64,000 nt of DNA from Heliocidaris erythrogramma. Taxonomy: Eukaryota; Echinodermata; Echinoidea; Camarodonta; Echinometridae. The notes beneath the pieces are model-generated. The model made no database searches and was not told where the DNA came from. It saw only the letters and a list, made by a program, of their open reading frames with translations. The stretch is taken from positions 48,290,934 through 48,354,933 of the forward strand of contig CM046853.1 of the NCBI GenBank assembly GCA_025617745.1. Reading direction: 5' to 3'. The number at the start of each line of letters is the position of its first letter. Positions within the stretch are counted from its first letter, which is position 1. The position numbers were made by a program, and so were the translations under genes. Shown piece by piece: positions 42,633 to 54,121 of the stretch.

Positions 42633-45600
42633 CATTATTCCAATGTCCAAGGGCAGAAACCAAAGCATCATTGATCAACTGAACAATTTGAGCGTTTGCA
42701 AATAGGGATAATTGTCGAAAGCCCGCCCGGAAGGTTGAAAACATTATCAGACCTGATGGAATTCCCTATGTTTATTTGTTTATTGCATTGTGTTATCTCG
42801 GCCTTGAGCGATCATTAACGGAACATAAAGCAGTAAACTCCAACCGTGATCATGCATGCGCCAAAAAAAGGAAGATTCCAGGGTACGTTGACAGTGCAAT
42901 GCCCGACCGAAGATTCAACACTGTGCTTACTTCCTCGCTTTTATTCTGTTCAATTCAATTCAATTCAGTTTTTATCAACATCAAAATTATGGTACTAGAC
43001 GGTAGTCCGGAGACTTATCATGTTTATGATAAACAAAAGAATAAAAATAAAATATAGAGTTTAAAACATAGAAACTGTGAATGCAAATACAACTTATACC
43101 TATGAATTCAATGAAAGTTTAGAACTTGACTAAAAGATCCACTTCATGGATATGTACATTACACAATCTACGGTAGATGTAGACTCATTGAATGGTCGCA
43201 GATACTTCGTTGTTTCTCTGGCGCTAAGCAATCACAAATCCGAGTTTTGTTTCTTCCTGGAAATAGTTCGGGAGGGGGATGATTACGGGATTGTTCGGGG
43301 GCAATTGTACGAAACAGGAATTTATCATGTTGTTGTGAATTTTAACTTAACTTGTTGTGCATGAATTTCAACTAAAGCGCGATCTGAATAAGAAATTAAG
43401 TTTCCATTATTTATTAATTATGAGGTAAGTTTTCCCATGTAGTCTCCAACGTTTCGTGCTATTTTTTTTTGGTGTGTGTGTGTGTGTGAGGGTGTACCAA
43501 CAGAGGTATACTTATGTGACTAATTGGACAGTCAAACACAATAGATGCCTTTAGTGGCTTGTGTGGCTTTTTTTGTTGCTTGTGTGGCTATTTGAACAAT
43601 AGAGAGAACAAAGGGAAAGACACACAAGTATACCTGCGTGAATATGTGTGCGTGTGTGGGTGCGTGTGTGTGTGGGTGTGCGTGGGTGTTGACCGGCAAC
43701 CGTGGGACACTAATATGAAAACACACCTTCGAACCGAGGACACACACGAGACCGAGGACAGTCCTCGTTTTGATTTACAGTTTGTTGGCTTTATTTTTAG
43801 CTTCTAACTACGCTGTTGACCTTACGAGCATAAATGCGCAGAGTCCACGTTTGGGCGGTAGTGAAAGTTTTTCGTGTGTAATTTTTTTTTTTTTTTTTGG
43901 GGGGGGGGGGGGGGCTTACGCACTCTATCCAACAGACGGGCACGCCCGGAAATTGAACGGGATTTATTTTTAGTCTTCCAGGATTATTCTCTTCAAAAAC
44001 AATTGAAAAATAACTGTGAATAGTTAATTATGAATAAGTCGACGGTTGGGTAATGTTGACACACAGTCCTCGTTTTCCGGTGGAAACACGTAGGTGTGTG
44101 TGTGTTTCATTTCACCGCCATCTTTTCAAGTAAAGGGCTCTCACCTATTCATCATTCCTTCTCTCTATCTCTATCTTCTGCCTATTGCCTTAATCCTATC
44201 GCACAGCATGCACTTTCCCGATGCGCATGCATGCGTGTGATAATCATTGAGTGTCAGCATCTGTACACTCCCCTTAAAGACTCGGTGAGCGAGTGTTTAG
44301 ACAGAAGGATATAATGTCGTTACAATTCCGCGTTAACATTAAGCCCAGCCGTTCACGTGTAATTGAGGTTGAGCGCGGATGATCGACAATCAATAATCTT
44401 CAACGACTAATTACAACCTTTCCCATGAGGACACGAACGCAATCATCAGGTTTAATTAACTATGACAACAGCTTATACTAGAAACATTCATCGTATTCCA
44501 CTTGAGCTCTTTAGAAACACACTAATTGGCTTTCTATTGAGAACATTTTCTCCAAATATAGACTTAAAGTAACCATCAAAGATGTAATGAAAAGAGTATT
44601 GTCACATAGGAACTAAAATATTTATGGATTGAACAATACGATTAAGGAGACCTTAAAATAAAAAACCTATCAAGTAAATTGAATTGATATTATTTTTCTT
44701 GTAACCTAGTTATCTCTCTGTGTCTTCAACTACAAACTAACTCGAAAGTCTGGATGGTGACGGTAAAAATGAGTCTTCAGAAGTTAAATAATCATAACTG
44801 ACTGATGCAAATCTGTTAAAACATAATACATATACATATACAACACTATCAGAACAAAATTACTAAGGACTGTACACATGCAAGTTTTACATCAAAATAA
44901 ACGTTAGGATTCAGACAAAATATTGTAGACTACGAAGTTTCATTTTGATGGATGTAAAAAGTGGATGTAAAAAGAAAATACAATATCAAAAGCAAAATAA
45001 TTCCTTATTTCATTGTCACAATTACTATAATCTTGATATCTAAGTCAATAAACTATGTTATGTTGGTTGTACACCCATACCTATAATCACTACTGGAGTT
45101 GTTTAAATAGACATGGAAAAAAATGTTCAAAGCATATAGTTTTAAACTGCTTAAAAGAAAGGGAAAATCCACAAACCTTAGTTGATAACAAAAAGACCAT
45201 CATGCCTTGATATTTCATCGCATAAAGTTTAATACATTTAATTTTTTTTTCCTTTCAGGAAAATTCTCTTCATGGAGTCCTTCTCATCACTTTTCACAGT
45301 TCGAAGTCATTTGATGAGACCTATGCAATGGACAGAGATTCATTGTTTCCATGGTAACAACCACGTTTCAGTAATCATCTATGTTATCGTAGATAGACAG
45401 ACTAAACAGTGTGGGACGTTTTCAGGGAGAGGCATCGAAATAGTTTAAAGATATCATTTAACTTTTTTTTTCAGAGTAAGATGAAAGTAGATGACTTGTG
45501 TAATCTGCTTTGAAAAAAGAAATTGTATTATAGTCAAGAAGATCATCGTGTGTCAATAGATTATTGTTTCCTCTTTTGTTTGATTTCTCAGTGCGTTTCT

Positions 45601-45660
45601 TAAACGCTTTTGGGGGGAAAATACCATAATCATTTACAAATGTGATTCGTGAGAGAAATA
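42633..45660. other. intergenic with (GT)n and homopolymers
   Basis: (GT)n at about 43471-43488 and 43645-43690, and a T run then about 14 G at about 43882-43914. Rows 44330-44470 look like unique, non-repetitive DNA with many ATTA-type homeodomain-like words, but I cannot call a regulatory element. Confidence 0.45.
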
Positions 45661-45661
45661 T

Positions 45662-47800
45662 TTTGTTCGTTTCAGTTTCAGTTTCAGTTTCAGTTTTAGT
45701 TTCATTTTCATTTCCAACAGAACAGTGATTTTGACAAGAAATCAAGTATACAATTCAAAATTCAATAATATAAGACATTTTACATGGTTTAAAGTTATAA
45801 AATAAAAAGCATACGTAAGCATCCAGTATAATAGTTCTTTTTTTATCTTTTAAGTTAAACCTGGGGATATGGAGCGATCCACTGAAAAGCAGAGGTTGTA
45901 GAATGTGAATCCCTCGAAATAATGACAAACATAATTTGTGTAACATGTAAATATATTGACTAGAAAAAAATATTAATATACATAGATTACCAAAAAGTGG
46001 CAGAATAATAATACAATTATAAATCCGTAATTTGAAAACTTGTTACGACACGTATATAGTATAGTGAACATAATTATAAAAAATAAAAAAAGACAACAGA
46101 AAATAAAGCATGGGAAGAGAGAATACAAGGATAGAAATTGTTGCTGCATATGTGAAGAGTAAAGAAGAAGAGTGGAGAGGTGGAGAGGGAAAAAAAGGAG
46201 AGAGGGAGAGAGAGAGAGAGAGAGAGAGCACGATGTGCATACTACAGGGGTAGTGACCATAATTATAGTAAGTTACATATAGAGCGTAAAGAGAGACATG
46301 ACGGGAAGGATAAATGCATTAACAAAAGCAAGACATGATTTGACAGTGCATTGCTATTAATTTGCATTGTAAGGAAGTATAAAAACAATTTCAATGTCCT
46401 CTTAAATGAATTAAGTGGGGGGCAGTTGAATGTCATTATGAAGAGAGTTCCAAAATTTGGGGGCTGTGTTTTGAGCTAGAAGGGTTCTCAGCTCAGGTAG
46501 ATGAAAGTCATTACAACGCCGAGTTGGCTACATATGAGAGTATTTATTTTGGGTGAACATATCATTAAAAACGGAAGGAATCATGTCATTATGATAAGAA
46601 TACATAAACTGGCCTAACTGAAAGAGATAAAAATCTTTAATTGTCAAAATTTTATTTTCAAAGAAAAGAGCATCCGTATGGGAGCGAATATGAGAAAGGC
46701 AAATGATACGAAGAGCTCTCTTTTGTAATGATAAGGTGTGTATTGCCCCACACCAGGAGTCCATAATGAAGAAATGGTCAGACCAGAGAGGAATAAAGCA
46801 TAAGTATTAAAGTAGGATGAAGGGAGATGTGTTTTTAATCTATTCATGACACCAATATTACGAGAAATAGTTTTACAGATGTTGTCAATATGATATGAGT
46901 CTATAGTATTACTAAACAATATATATTTGTTTTTGTTAGATTACCCACAGACTACGGGAACCGGGTGGCTCCCGTGTTAAGCCTATGATAGTTAAAGAAT
47001 TAAAGTTAAAGAAGTTAAAAGAACGGTTAAGTGAAAGTTTTCTCCATTGTAGAATCTTAGATTCTTAGTTCAGAGTTAACCGTTTGCTCAAGAGTGTATG
47101 GATTGTTGTGGGAAAAGAACAGATTCGTGTCGTCAGAAAAAAGTATAAACGATAAAATAATTATGAGATGATCTCCAGAAATCATTTATATATAAAATAA
47201 ATAAGAGTGGACCTAGGAGGCTTCCCTGTGGAACACCACAGCTAACATTACAAAAATCTGATGAACAATCATTTAAAGAGACATGTTGCTTTCTGTTATA
47301 TGGTTGGTATTTTCCTAAACCACTCCAAAGCCTTTCCACGTACACCGTAATGGGAAAGTTTATAAAGTAATATATCGTGGGTTATTGTGTCAAAGGCTTT
47401 GAAGAAGTCCAGGAAAATACCAACCATATGTGAGGATTTATCAATAGCATGAGCTACTTTCTCCACAAAAGATCATAAAGCATGAATGGTACTGTGCTTT
47501 TCCCTAAAACCAAATTGAAAGTTAGAGAAAACATTATAATCTTTTAGGAAGGCAACTGTTCTAATATATATTATTTTCTCCAAGATCTTAGAGAAAGAAG
47601 ATAACAAGGAGATCGGTTGATAGTTGTTTACATTTAGTTTGTTCCCCTTTTTAAATAAAGGAATAACTTTGGGGATTTTGGGAATTGGGAATTTTCCCAT
47701 GTAGTAAAGACAAATTAAATATATGAACCAGGGGATCTACTATAAATGGAATAATGGCTTCGTTGTTGGCTTCTTTTCGTTGTCTTAATTTTCTAATACT
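45662..47800 (-). mobile_element. LINE (non-LTR retrotransposon) with damaged RT domain
   Basis: Minus strand, 5'-truncated near 47800. RT motifs are visible in order: VIPLFKKGNKLNVNNYQPIS with LSSFSKILEK (about 47550-47670), FLDFFKAFD (about 47391-47417), GVPQGSLLGPLLFILYINDF (about 47180-47239) and FSDDTNLFF (about 47110-47139, in place of YADD/FADD). KILQWRKLSLNRS follows, then a break caused by an ~80-bp MITE, resuming NKNKYILF, SRNIGVMNRLK and a C-terminal KFWNSLHNDIQLPP (about 46430-46470). Stops and frameshifts make it inactive. The 3' end is AAAATCACTGTTCTGTTGG with an (ACTGAA)n tail at about 45662-45700. It resembles the CR1/Jockey group, but the clade is not certain. Confidence 0.88.
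46938..47020. mobile_element. ~80-bp TTAA element R, copy 3, inside the LINE RT
   Basis: The LINE frame is clean up to LSLNRS (47021 side) and resumes at NKNKYILF (46937 side). The 83 bp between contain ACTACGGGAACCGGGTGGCT, then CCGTGTTAAGCCTATGATAG and AGTTAAAG words, matching the reverse complement of the 53035-53114 copy. The LINE is thus older than this insertion. Confidence 0.75.
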
Positions 47801-47857
47801 CTTTAAATGAATACATATTCAGTGATAGCCCAAAATAACTGAGGCGTATATTTCTAT

Positions 47858-48100
47858 GGGAGCACATGTGGTACGAAAGCTCTTGACTCTCATACCATGC
47901 AGAGGTCCTAGGTTCGATCCTTACTCACCACTTACAAGTGCATCCTTGGACAAGGATTTTCTGTTACCCACATTTGTCCCTCTCGATCTATAGGTGTATT
48001 AAATGGGTAATTCCGGGGTAATATTAATTACAGGGTCCTCAGGAAAAACAGTAGTTAATACAGATGACGCTACCGTGTGTAAATAAGACATTGCTATAAT
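47858..48100 (+). mobile_element. tRNA-derived SINE, family 2
   Basis: tRNA-like head with an A-box-like GTGGTACGAAAGCTC at about 47869 and B box GGTTCGATCCT at 47911-47921. The body includes AAATGGGTAATTCCGGGGTA and a tail ACATTGCTATAATAATAATA. It shares its ATA microsatellite end with the opposite-strand SINE that follows. Confidence 0.75.
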
Positions 48101-48385
48101 AATAATAATAATAATAATATTGGATATTTATATAGCGCTTATATCCACCCTGAATGTTGCTCAAGGCGCTCCAATATTACCCCGGCTCTAGCTATAGGCT
48201 ACCGATTTCGGTGCTCACAGCATTCAAGGAATTAATTCCTGCCGTTACCCATTTAACACCTGGGTGGAGAAAAAAAATGTAGATTAATGTCTTGCCAAAG
48301 AACAGTAGTGCCGCGCCGGGGTTTGAACCCACGACCTTCACATCTCCAGTCCAGTGTTTAAACCACTCGACTACGACACCTCTAC
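48095..48385 (-). mobile_element. tRNA-derived SINE (GCGCTATATAAATA tail), copy 2, near full length
   Basis: On the minus strand the head reads GGTGTCGTAGTCGAGTGG (A box), then GGTCGTGGGTTCAAACCCC (B box at about 48318-48335). The body matches copy 1: TTTGGCAAGACATTAATCTAC, CACCCAGGTGTTAAATGGGTA, TTGGAGCGCCTTGAGC and tail AAGCGCTATATAAATATCC then (ATT)n. An 11-bp duplication (CTACGACACCT) lies at its head. Confidence 0.85.
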
Positions 48386-49235
48386 GACACCTCTATTATT
48401 AAACAAAGCAATTGTTGGTGTGGAGTGGTTTGAAATAAGCATTGATGTGGTAAAACACTCATGTCGTGCGTTAAACACAATGTATGGTTTGTGTACCGTA
48501 TGATTTTATTCAATAGTCTCCTGTCATTGTATTCTTGTCATGATATCAATGCACGAGAGAGACCAAATATTTTGGTAAGAGGAGAGAGTGGATACTCAAA
48601 GTAATTTGATATAACAGTAAAAGCACTTCCCTTCAAGAGTTTAAAAGTTAAAATCAGAGTTGGTTTTCTTCCAAGACTACGGAATTTTCTTCACCAAACA
48701 ACGCCAAGTCTCATTAATAGCTACGATGTTGTAAAAAAAGCTAATTAGGGTAGGGTGTGTCAATATTCGTTCTATGTCTTGGTGAGATGTTAAGTTCATG
48801 CCCGACATTAAACGTGTTGACCGGCTAATTTAGGCACTTTATTACGTAGGTGATTAAGATATAAAAAGGCCATGGATTAAAAACGGTCTGCTAATTGATT
48901 TCTTCTCGACCGACGGAGGCATTTCTGTTTTAATAAGAGGGTTTCCACCGAATCATCTATATGCGCAGGAGAGGTAGCCCATCATTTGATCTCAATAAGG
49001 GAGGTGAAGTTATACCACTGAGAAATGATAGGGCACCACACACAATAATTTATGACTTGTGTAAAATCTTTTCGTTGAAGGCCACTATTTAATGGCCGGT
49101 CCAAGATCTATCTTACATTGACATGCACGAAAAGGTGATGCCATTGCCTAATCAGGAAAGTGTTCTCTCTAACACTTCCCTGGCCTAATCATGCCCATAC
49201 GCACACGCACAGAACCCCCCTACCTCCGCCTTCTC
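48386..49235. other. intergenic, no gene seen
   Basis: Unique-looking DNA without recognised repeats. Confidence 0.45.
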
Positions 49236-49255
49236 CTCTCTCTCTCTCTCTCTCT

Positions 49256-49287
<32 letters not shown>

Positions 49288-49290
49288 GTC
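49236..49290. repeat. (CT)n microsatellite
   Basis: Two (CT)n runs separated by CCCTCCC. Confidence 0.92.
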
Positions 49291-50148
49291 TATCCTTAAA
49301 AAAAAATCATGTTAAATTGCTTCCTTTCCTCATTCACCCCACATTATTGTTTTTAAACTATGTTGGTCTGTTTGTCTTTAGTTTCTCCGCCTATAATAAC
49401 ATACAGACGAAGACCCATGAAACTTCAAGTATTAGTTTCATGGACGTTCTACTCTGCTGAGGTGTTCACGAGTCCGAAACATTCGGTCTCGCGGCTTTTG
49501 GGGTTTATAGCAGAGATAGCCCTATTGTACTTTATTATGTCATACATCTTCTCCCTGTTTCTTTCAACCTATTCTATTTACATTTTTCTCCTTCAAATTG
49601 TCTCAGAATCACATTATTTTCGCAATGAATATACGTCGACAAAAAAAATCGAAGTCGATGAATTATTTAAGGTTTATATATACAGATATCATTCTATTAG
49701 TAATTTTTAGAATCATTGGATACTATAATTTGATTATCAAAATGAAGTTTAAAATCAATTCTGGCTATCTTAAATGCTACTCTGTTATATCATTCATCCC
49801 TCCTTTCCTTCGTACAGTCTAAATCCAATATCCTTTTATTCCAAAACAGTCATCAACTTTTTAAGTACAGGTATTTCCGTGATCGTTCATCACGCCGTGT
49901 ATCTGGAAGCGAAATTTAATTTGCCTCTAATTACGGGCGCAACAGGGGAACGGCTTCATCGCGAAGATAATTTGATTGCTAAATAATTAACCCTCCGGCC
50001 ATTGGTATAGCGAGACGACAACCAATCATACTGGGTCAAAAAAGGGTTAACCAATAATGAAACGCACAAATGGGCCGCTAAAGGTATCAATAGTACGGCT
50101 AGCAAAGAAAGATCGATGTAATGTGAACGTTTACTTTTCAGCATATGG
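49291..50148. other. intergenic; cluster of CCAAT boxes
   Basis: No gene seen. Three CCAAT/ATTGG boxes occur within 55 bp: ATTGGT at 50001, CCAATCA at 50022 and CCAAT at 50051. This could mark a regulatory element, but no nearby start is visible. Confidence 0.3.
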
Positions 50149-50151
50149 TTT

Positions 50152-50370
50152 CTGTGGCGTAGATGGGGGGCACAAGGGTACATCCCCCCCCCCCCCCATT
50201 TGAAAGGAAAAGAAAGCGAGAAAGTGGAGGGCAACGTAAAAAGAAGCTGTTATGAACCTCTTTCACACCCTTCCCCGTTCTATGGCCTTGTTCTCCCAAT
50301 TCTTCCACTTCAAGTTTCTGCCCCCCCCCCCCCATGCAAAATGCCCCATCAAACGTACGCCACGCCACTG
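50152..50370. mobile_element. hAT-like MITE with internal poly-C runs
   Basis: The left end CTGTGGCGTAGATGGGGG and right end ACGTACGCCACGCCACTG are imperfect inverted ends of the CAGTGGCG family. Two C runs (about 50186-50199, 50322-50333) lie inside, linking the poly-C tracts to this MITE family. The flanks share only TATG, so a duplication is not clear. Confidence 0.6.
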
Positions 50371-51995
50371 TATGTCATGACAGGGGACTTAGTATGTTAT
50401 TCTATCCATCCATTTCCCTAGAAGTTACATATTTTCTAAAGGAATGAGTTTATGCAAAATGTCTATAATTATGGTCTATGTGCAAATTTGATAGACAAAA
50501 TGAGGAGGCAGACTTTCAATGATTGGCTGAGGAATTGTGTATTTGATTAATTAATGAATATATATATTAAGCGGTATATTTTGTATATTTTTGACCAAAA
50601 TGAGCAAAATTATTATAAGACATTCTTTGTGCTCTTTTAACAAAAAGTCATTAAAGTACTTGTTTTGGGGGGATGGGGGAATGGACACACAATTACGTTC
50701 AAAGTCAGTTAAGTCGCTACACTTCGGAGACTTATCTAAAGGCTGTTGCTCTCTTAATAAAATCGGATACACGAAAGTATGGAGTGAAGGACAAACGAAC
50801 TGTATCAACGTCTGATACCCAGGAAGGCCCACACTGCAACGAACGAGCTGCTTCTAATGATTTTCAATTGGCAGCAGTAAATATTCTAACATTTAAGGGC
50901 ACGCTGTTTCAATCGTCCCGAGGCACGCGACCATGGGCATATTTTCACATCTCGCGAGATAGTCTGGCCGTAGGCTGATAATATCTGATTGCCAAGCACC
51001 GGCAGTCTCTGATTTATGAAGTTCTTTTTAATACCTAACATATGTCTGCCTGACGCATTAGGTCTGGGCACTTAATTTGCCGATTTCATAATTCTATGAG
51101 AGCTACGGACATTCAAGAAAGAAGAAGAATCGTAAATGGAAGGGTATCAGTTCTCCAGCCATCTGCCAAATCAGTATTTTAAAGAATATGGACAGCAATG
51201 ATCTGCATCTTAAATTCAAACATTCCTATGGTTATCCATGTTTGTTTGTTTGTCGTTTTTATGTTGTTTTTATGTTGTTGTTGTTGTAAGTAGGGCTACT
51301 TCGTTCTGTGTCTCTATGTAAAAGGGACCAATGATATGAAAGCTAGCACACAGTTGTTTGAAGTTGGACATACAACGTATCAAATTGTCAACATGAACAC
51401 TTTTTTTCAGGTCGCCTTCATTTAGCAGTGAGGAGTACTTTAATCATTTCTATGGCCAATTAATCCACCCTGGTATTAAGTACCCCCCAGATGATGATGC
51501 TAGTTGACATGGGGGGGGGGGATCTGCCAGACTACGTGTGATGAGTTATTTGACCCCTCTTCCGGGTCAAGTATGCGATCAATCTCGTAACTTCCGATTG
51601 CACGCGTCTTTCATTAAGCCTCATTTGTCAGTTCCCGTGTGCCTTGGCTGTCTCAACCTATTAATTCCTTGTTTAATGTATACAACATCCTCTTCAATCA
51701 TTCATGATGATCGCGAATTGGAACACGACGAGAAAACATGACGTCAGGTCTGCCTTCGTAACTCGAGGTTGCTGGCTGCTCATTTGAATTGAATATGAAA
51801 AGAAAATTAAGTACGAAAACTTTATCAGTGGAGGATAGCAAACAGAAAGATTGTAAAGTTATAGCAAAGAGGCCCAAGCATAAACATAAGTATATATGAG
51901 AAGGGAAATAATCAAGCATCAACTTGAAAAGAAATCGACTTTGTCCGTTTGGATTATCATGACAAGTTATCAATAGATGCAACTTGTGGAATTAT
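50371..51995. other. intergenic, no gene seen
   Basis: Contains a G run at about 51512-51521. A 101-codon frame (50673-50978) has mixed composition but no recognised domain. Confidence 0.45.
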
Positions 51996-52000
51996 CCATC

Positions 52001-52191
52001 AAACTGGTAGCTGGCAGGACTCGGGTTCGAAACCAAGTGGATGCGCTTATTGCCCTATTGGAAAGCCATTAATCCTCATTACCAAGTCCCTCGGTGAGAA
52101 CTTAAAGTCGTCGGTCCCCTGGTTGCTTACTTACAAGCATACACATGTTTTTTTTTATTAGCAGTCAGGTAAAATAAACAATCAAACCATC
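52001..52191 (+). mobile_element. tRNA-derived SINE, family 3, copy 2
   Basis: B-box-like GGGTTCGAAACC at about 52023-52034, then GCCATTAATCCTCATTACCA, GTCGGTCCCCTGGTTGCTTA and AAGCATACACATG, with a tail GGTAAAATAAACAATCAAACC, all matching 39845-40050. Confidence 0.78.
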
Positions 52192-53034
52192 AACCAAGAG
52201 AAAAGGAAAAATCAACAAGTACAACAATAATTACATAAATTCATATCTACTTTAGACAGAGCCCAATATAGGGATTGAAACTCAATGTTCCCCCATGAAA
52301 AATGAAGGCTCAGGTAGCGCTTTACAAAAAATTTCAACATTAATTTCGTGCTATGGAATATACCAAAATTAAGAGTAACTGTTTTTTAAAGAGCACATTA
52401 AATATAAGCCATAAAACTTGCAATGTTTTTGCACGCTGTTCTCTGATACCATGGATAAACATGCGCTCCTACTCGTGGCTCAGTTCTTGTTGTGATTTGC
52501 TGCAGAATACCGCGAACCGACCAAATCAAATACTGGATGCCTACTCATTCACCGAATCTGTTCAGTCTACCACCCCCCTCCCTCCCCCCCCGTTCTCCAA
52601 CATAATCTTAAGCCGATTCTCTCTGCCAACTGTGATAACATCTGTCCCCTAAATACATTCCACCATTGAACAAGAAGCTAAGGTTCCTTTTTCACCCTCA
52701 TGCCAGCCCCTCCTCTAAGTGTGTACAAACTTAGCCATGACACAGACATGTCCGATTATGTGACAGTGTACTTTACATTGCCAAACCCTGTAAACCTCTC
52801 GACTTGGCATTATGGCATAGGGTGCCAGTATGTGCCTGGATGTTTTGTCCCGAGTTCTCTTATAATGTTACGGTAGCACCCCAATGTAGATTTTGATCAT
52901 CAAAGGAGACACGGCCGGTTTTAATGACAACGTGTGGCGTAAAAAAAGAAAAAGGGGAGAGAAAGAGATGAAAGGATGACATAATTAAATGAGGCATATA
53001 GCCAGACTTAATGGCCAGCATTCTCGAAAGTGAC
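52192..53034. other. intergenic, no gene seen
   Basis: A phrase CAACGTGTGGCGTAAAAA at about 52927 recurs, diverged, at about 53430 and 53510, so low-copy local repeats are present. Confidence 0.45.
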
Positions 53035-53114
53035 TTAACCCGTTGACTACTGTACTTTTCAACTCTCATAGTATTAATACTGGAGCCACCCGGTTCCCGT
53101 AGTCTATCGGTTAA
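53035..53114. mobile_element. ~80-bp TTAA element R, copy 4 (cleanest)
   Basis: TTAA at 53035-53038 and 53111-53114. Inverted ends are TTAACCCGTTGACTAC and (inward from the right) TTAACCGATAGACTAC. The core holds CTCTCATAGTATTAATACTG and GAGCCACCCGGTTCCC. Eighty base pairs end to end make it one of the smallest plausible mobile elements. Confidence 0.75.
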
Positions 53115-53636
53115 GTTTATAAGCCTGGCTCAACTTAAGCCAACATGGAAGGCCACTTGTCAAGCTTTAAGTCCCGTATGAAAAACTATATTTATTTAAC
53201 AAAATAAATAACGAAAATTATTTTCTGGCATGAAATTAGCATCAGAAATCAATTCTATCGTGAGGTTTTTATATTTGCATTTAGTTCCAGAACTAGAGGG
53301 AGTCTGTGGTGATTTTGTAGGATGAAAAGTTGGTGACATTTGGCTCTCCATAATTTAGTGGCCTAAATAAATCTACACACTTGTGCAGGGGCTTAAAGTT
53401 AGGCACCTTTCGAGAAAACAGGCCAGTCACAACGTGTCGCGTAAGAAAATGGGGAAACAAAAGAAAAACTGAACTTGTAACAAATGAGGTACGGTCAGGC
53501 TTTTCGGCAAAATGTGGTGTAAAAGGAGTAAAGAAAATAGAGAAAAAGTATTGCCAATAAGAAGAGCAAAGGTCAGTTTGAGTAACATCATCTTCCATTT
53601 CATAAAGTCTTAGCCCACGGAGTTTGTGATTGAACC

Positions 53637-54002
53637 TTAAAGATAAAGTTGAGTTCTGGTCTTGTGATTGAATTGTGAAAGAAATTGTCTCAAATCAATT
53701 GGTAAAGGTTGATTATATATAAAAATTGGTGTATGCTGTAAGGTTTTGGAAGCCCAAAATTGACTCAATCATGCTGAGAGTCACATGCACTGCGCAAAGA
53801 AATGCGTATATGGGACTACACACAAATGTCCGGCCAGAACATTTCAGCTGTTTCTTGTCATATTTTGAATGTGAGGGCATTTGAAGAGCAATGCTTTTCA
53901 GGGGACATTTCTACTTTGATAATCTTCCAAACTAACATAAAAAGAATGAGAAAGCTCACAAATTATTTTTTACCTTTCCCAGAACTCAACCTTCTCTTTA
54001 AG
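53637..54002. mobile_element. TTAA-type MITE family F, copy 3 (intact)
   Basis: TTAA at both ends; inverted ends TTAAAGATAAAGTTGAGTTC and GAACTCAACCTTCTCTTTAA. 366 bp, no coding capacity. Internal order of landmarks matches the copies at 32462, 33694 and 54605. Confidence 0.85.
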
Positions 54003-54121
54003 CCAAACAGAATTGCGTATTTAGGACTTGCGTTTGACGTTTTATAACTTTGTATACTAGATGCATCAGACAACTATTTGTAAATGGGTTCTCAGAACTG
54101 GCTGGGGGCTCAACTCGGCCC

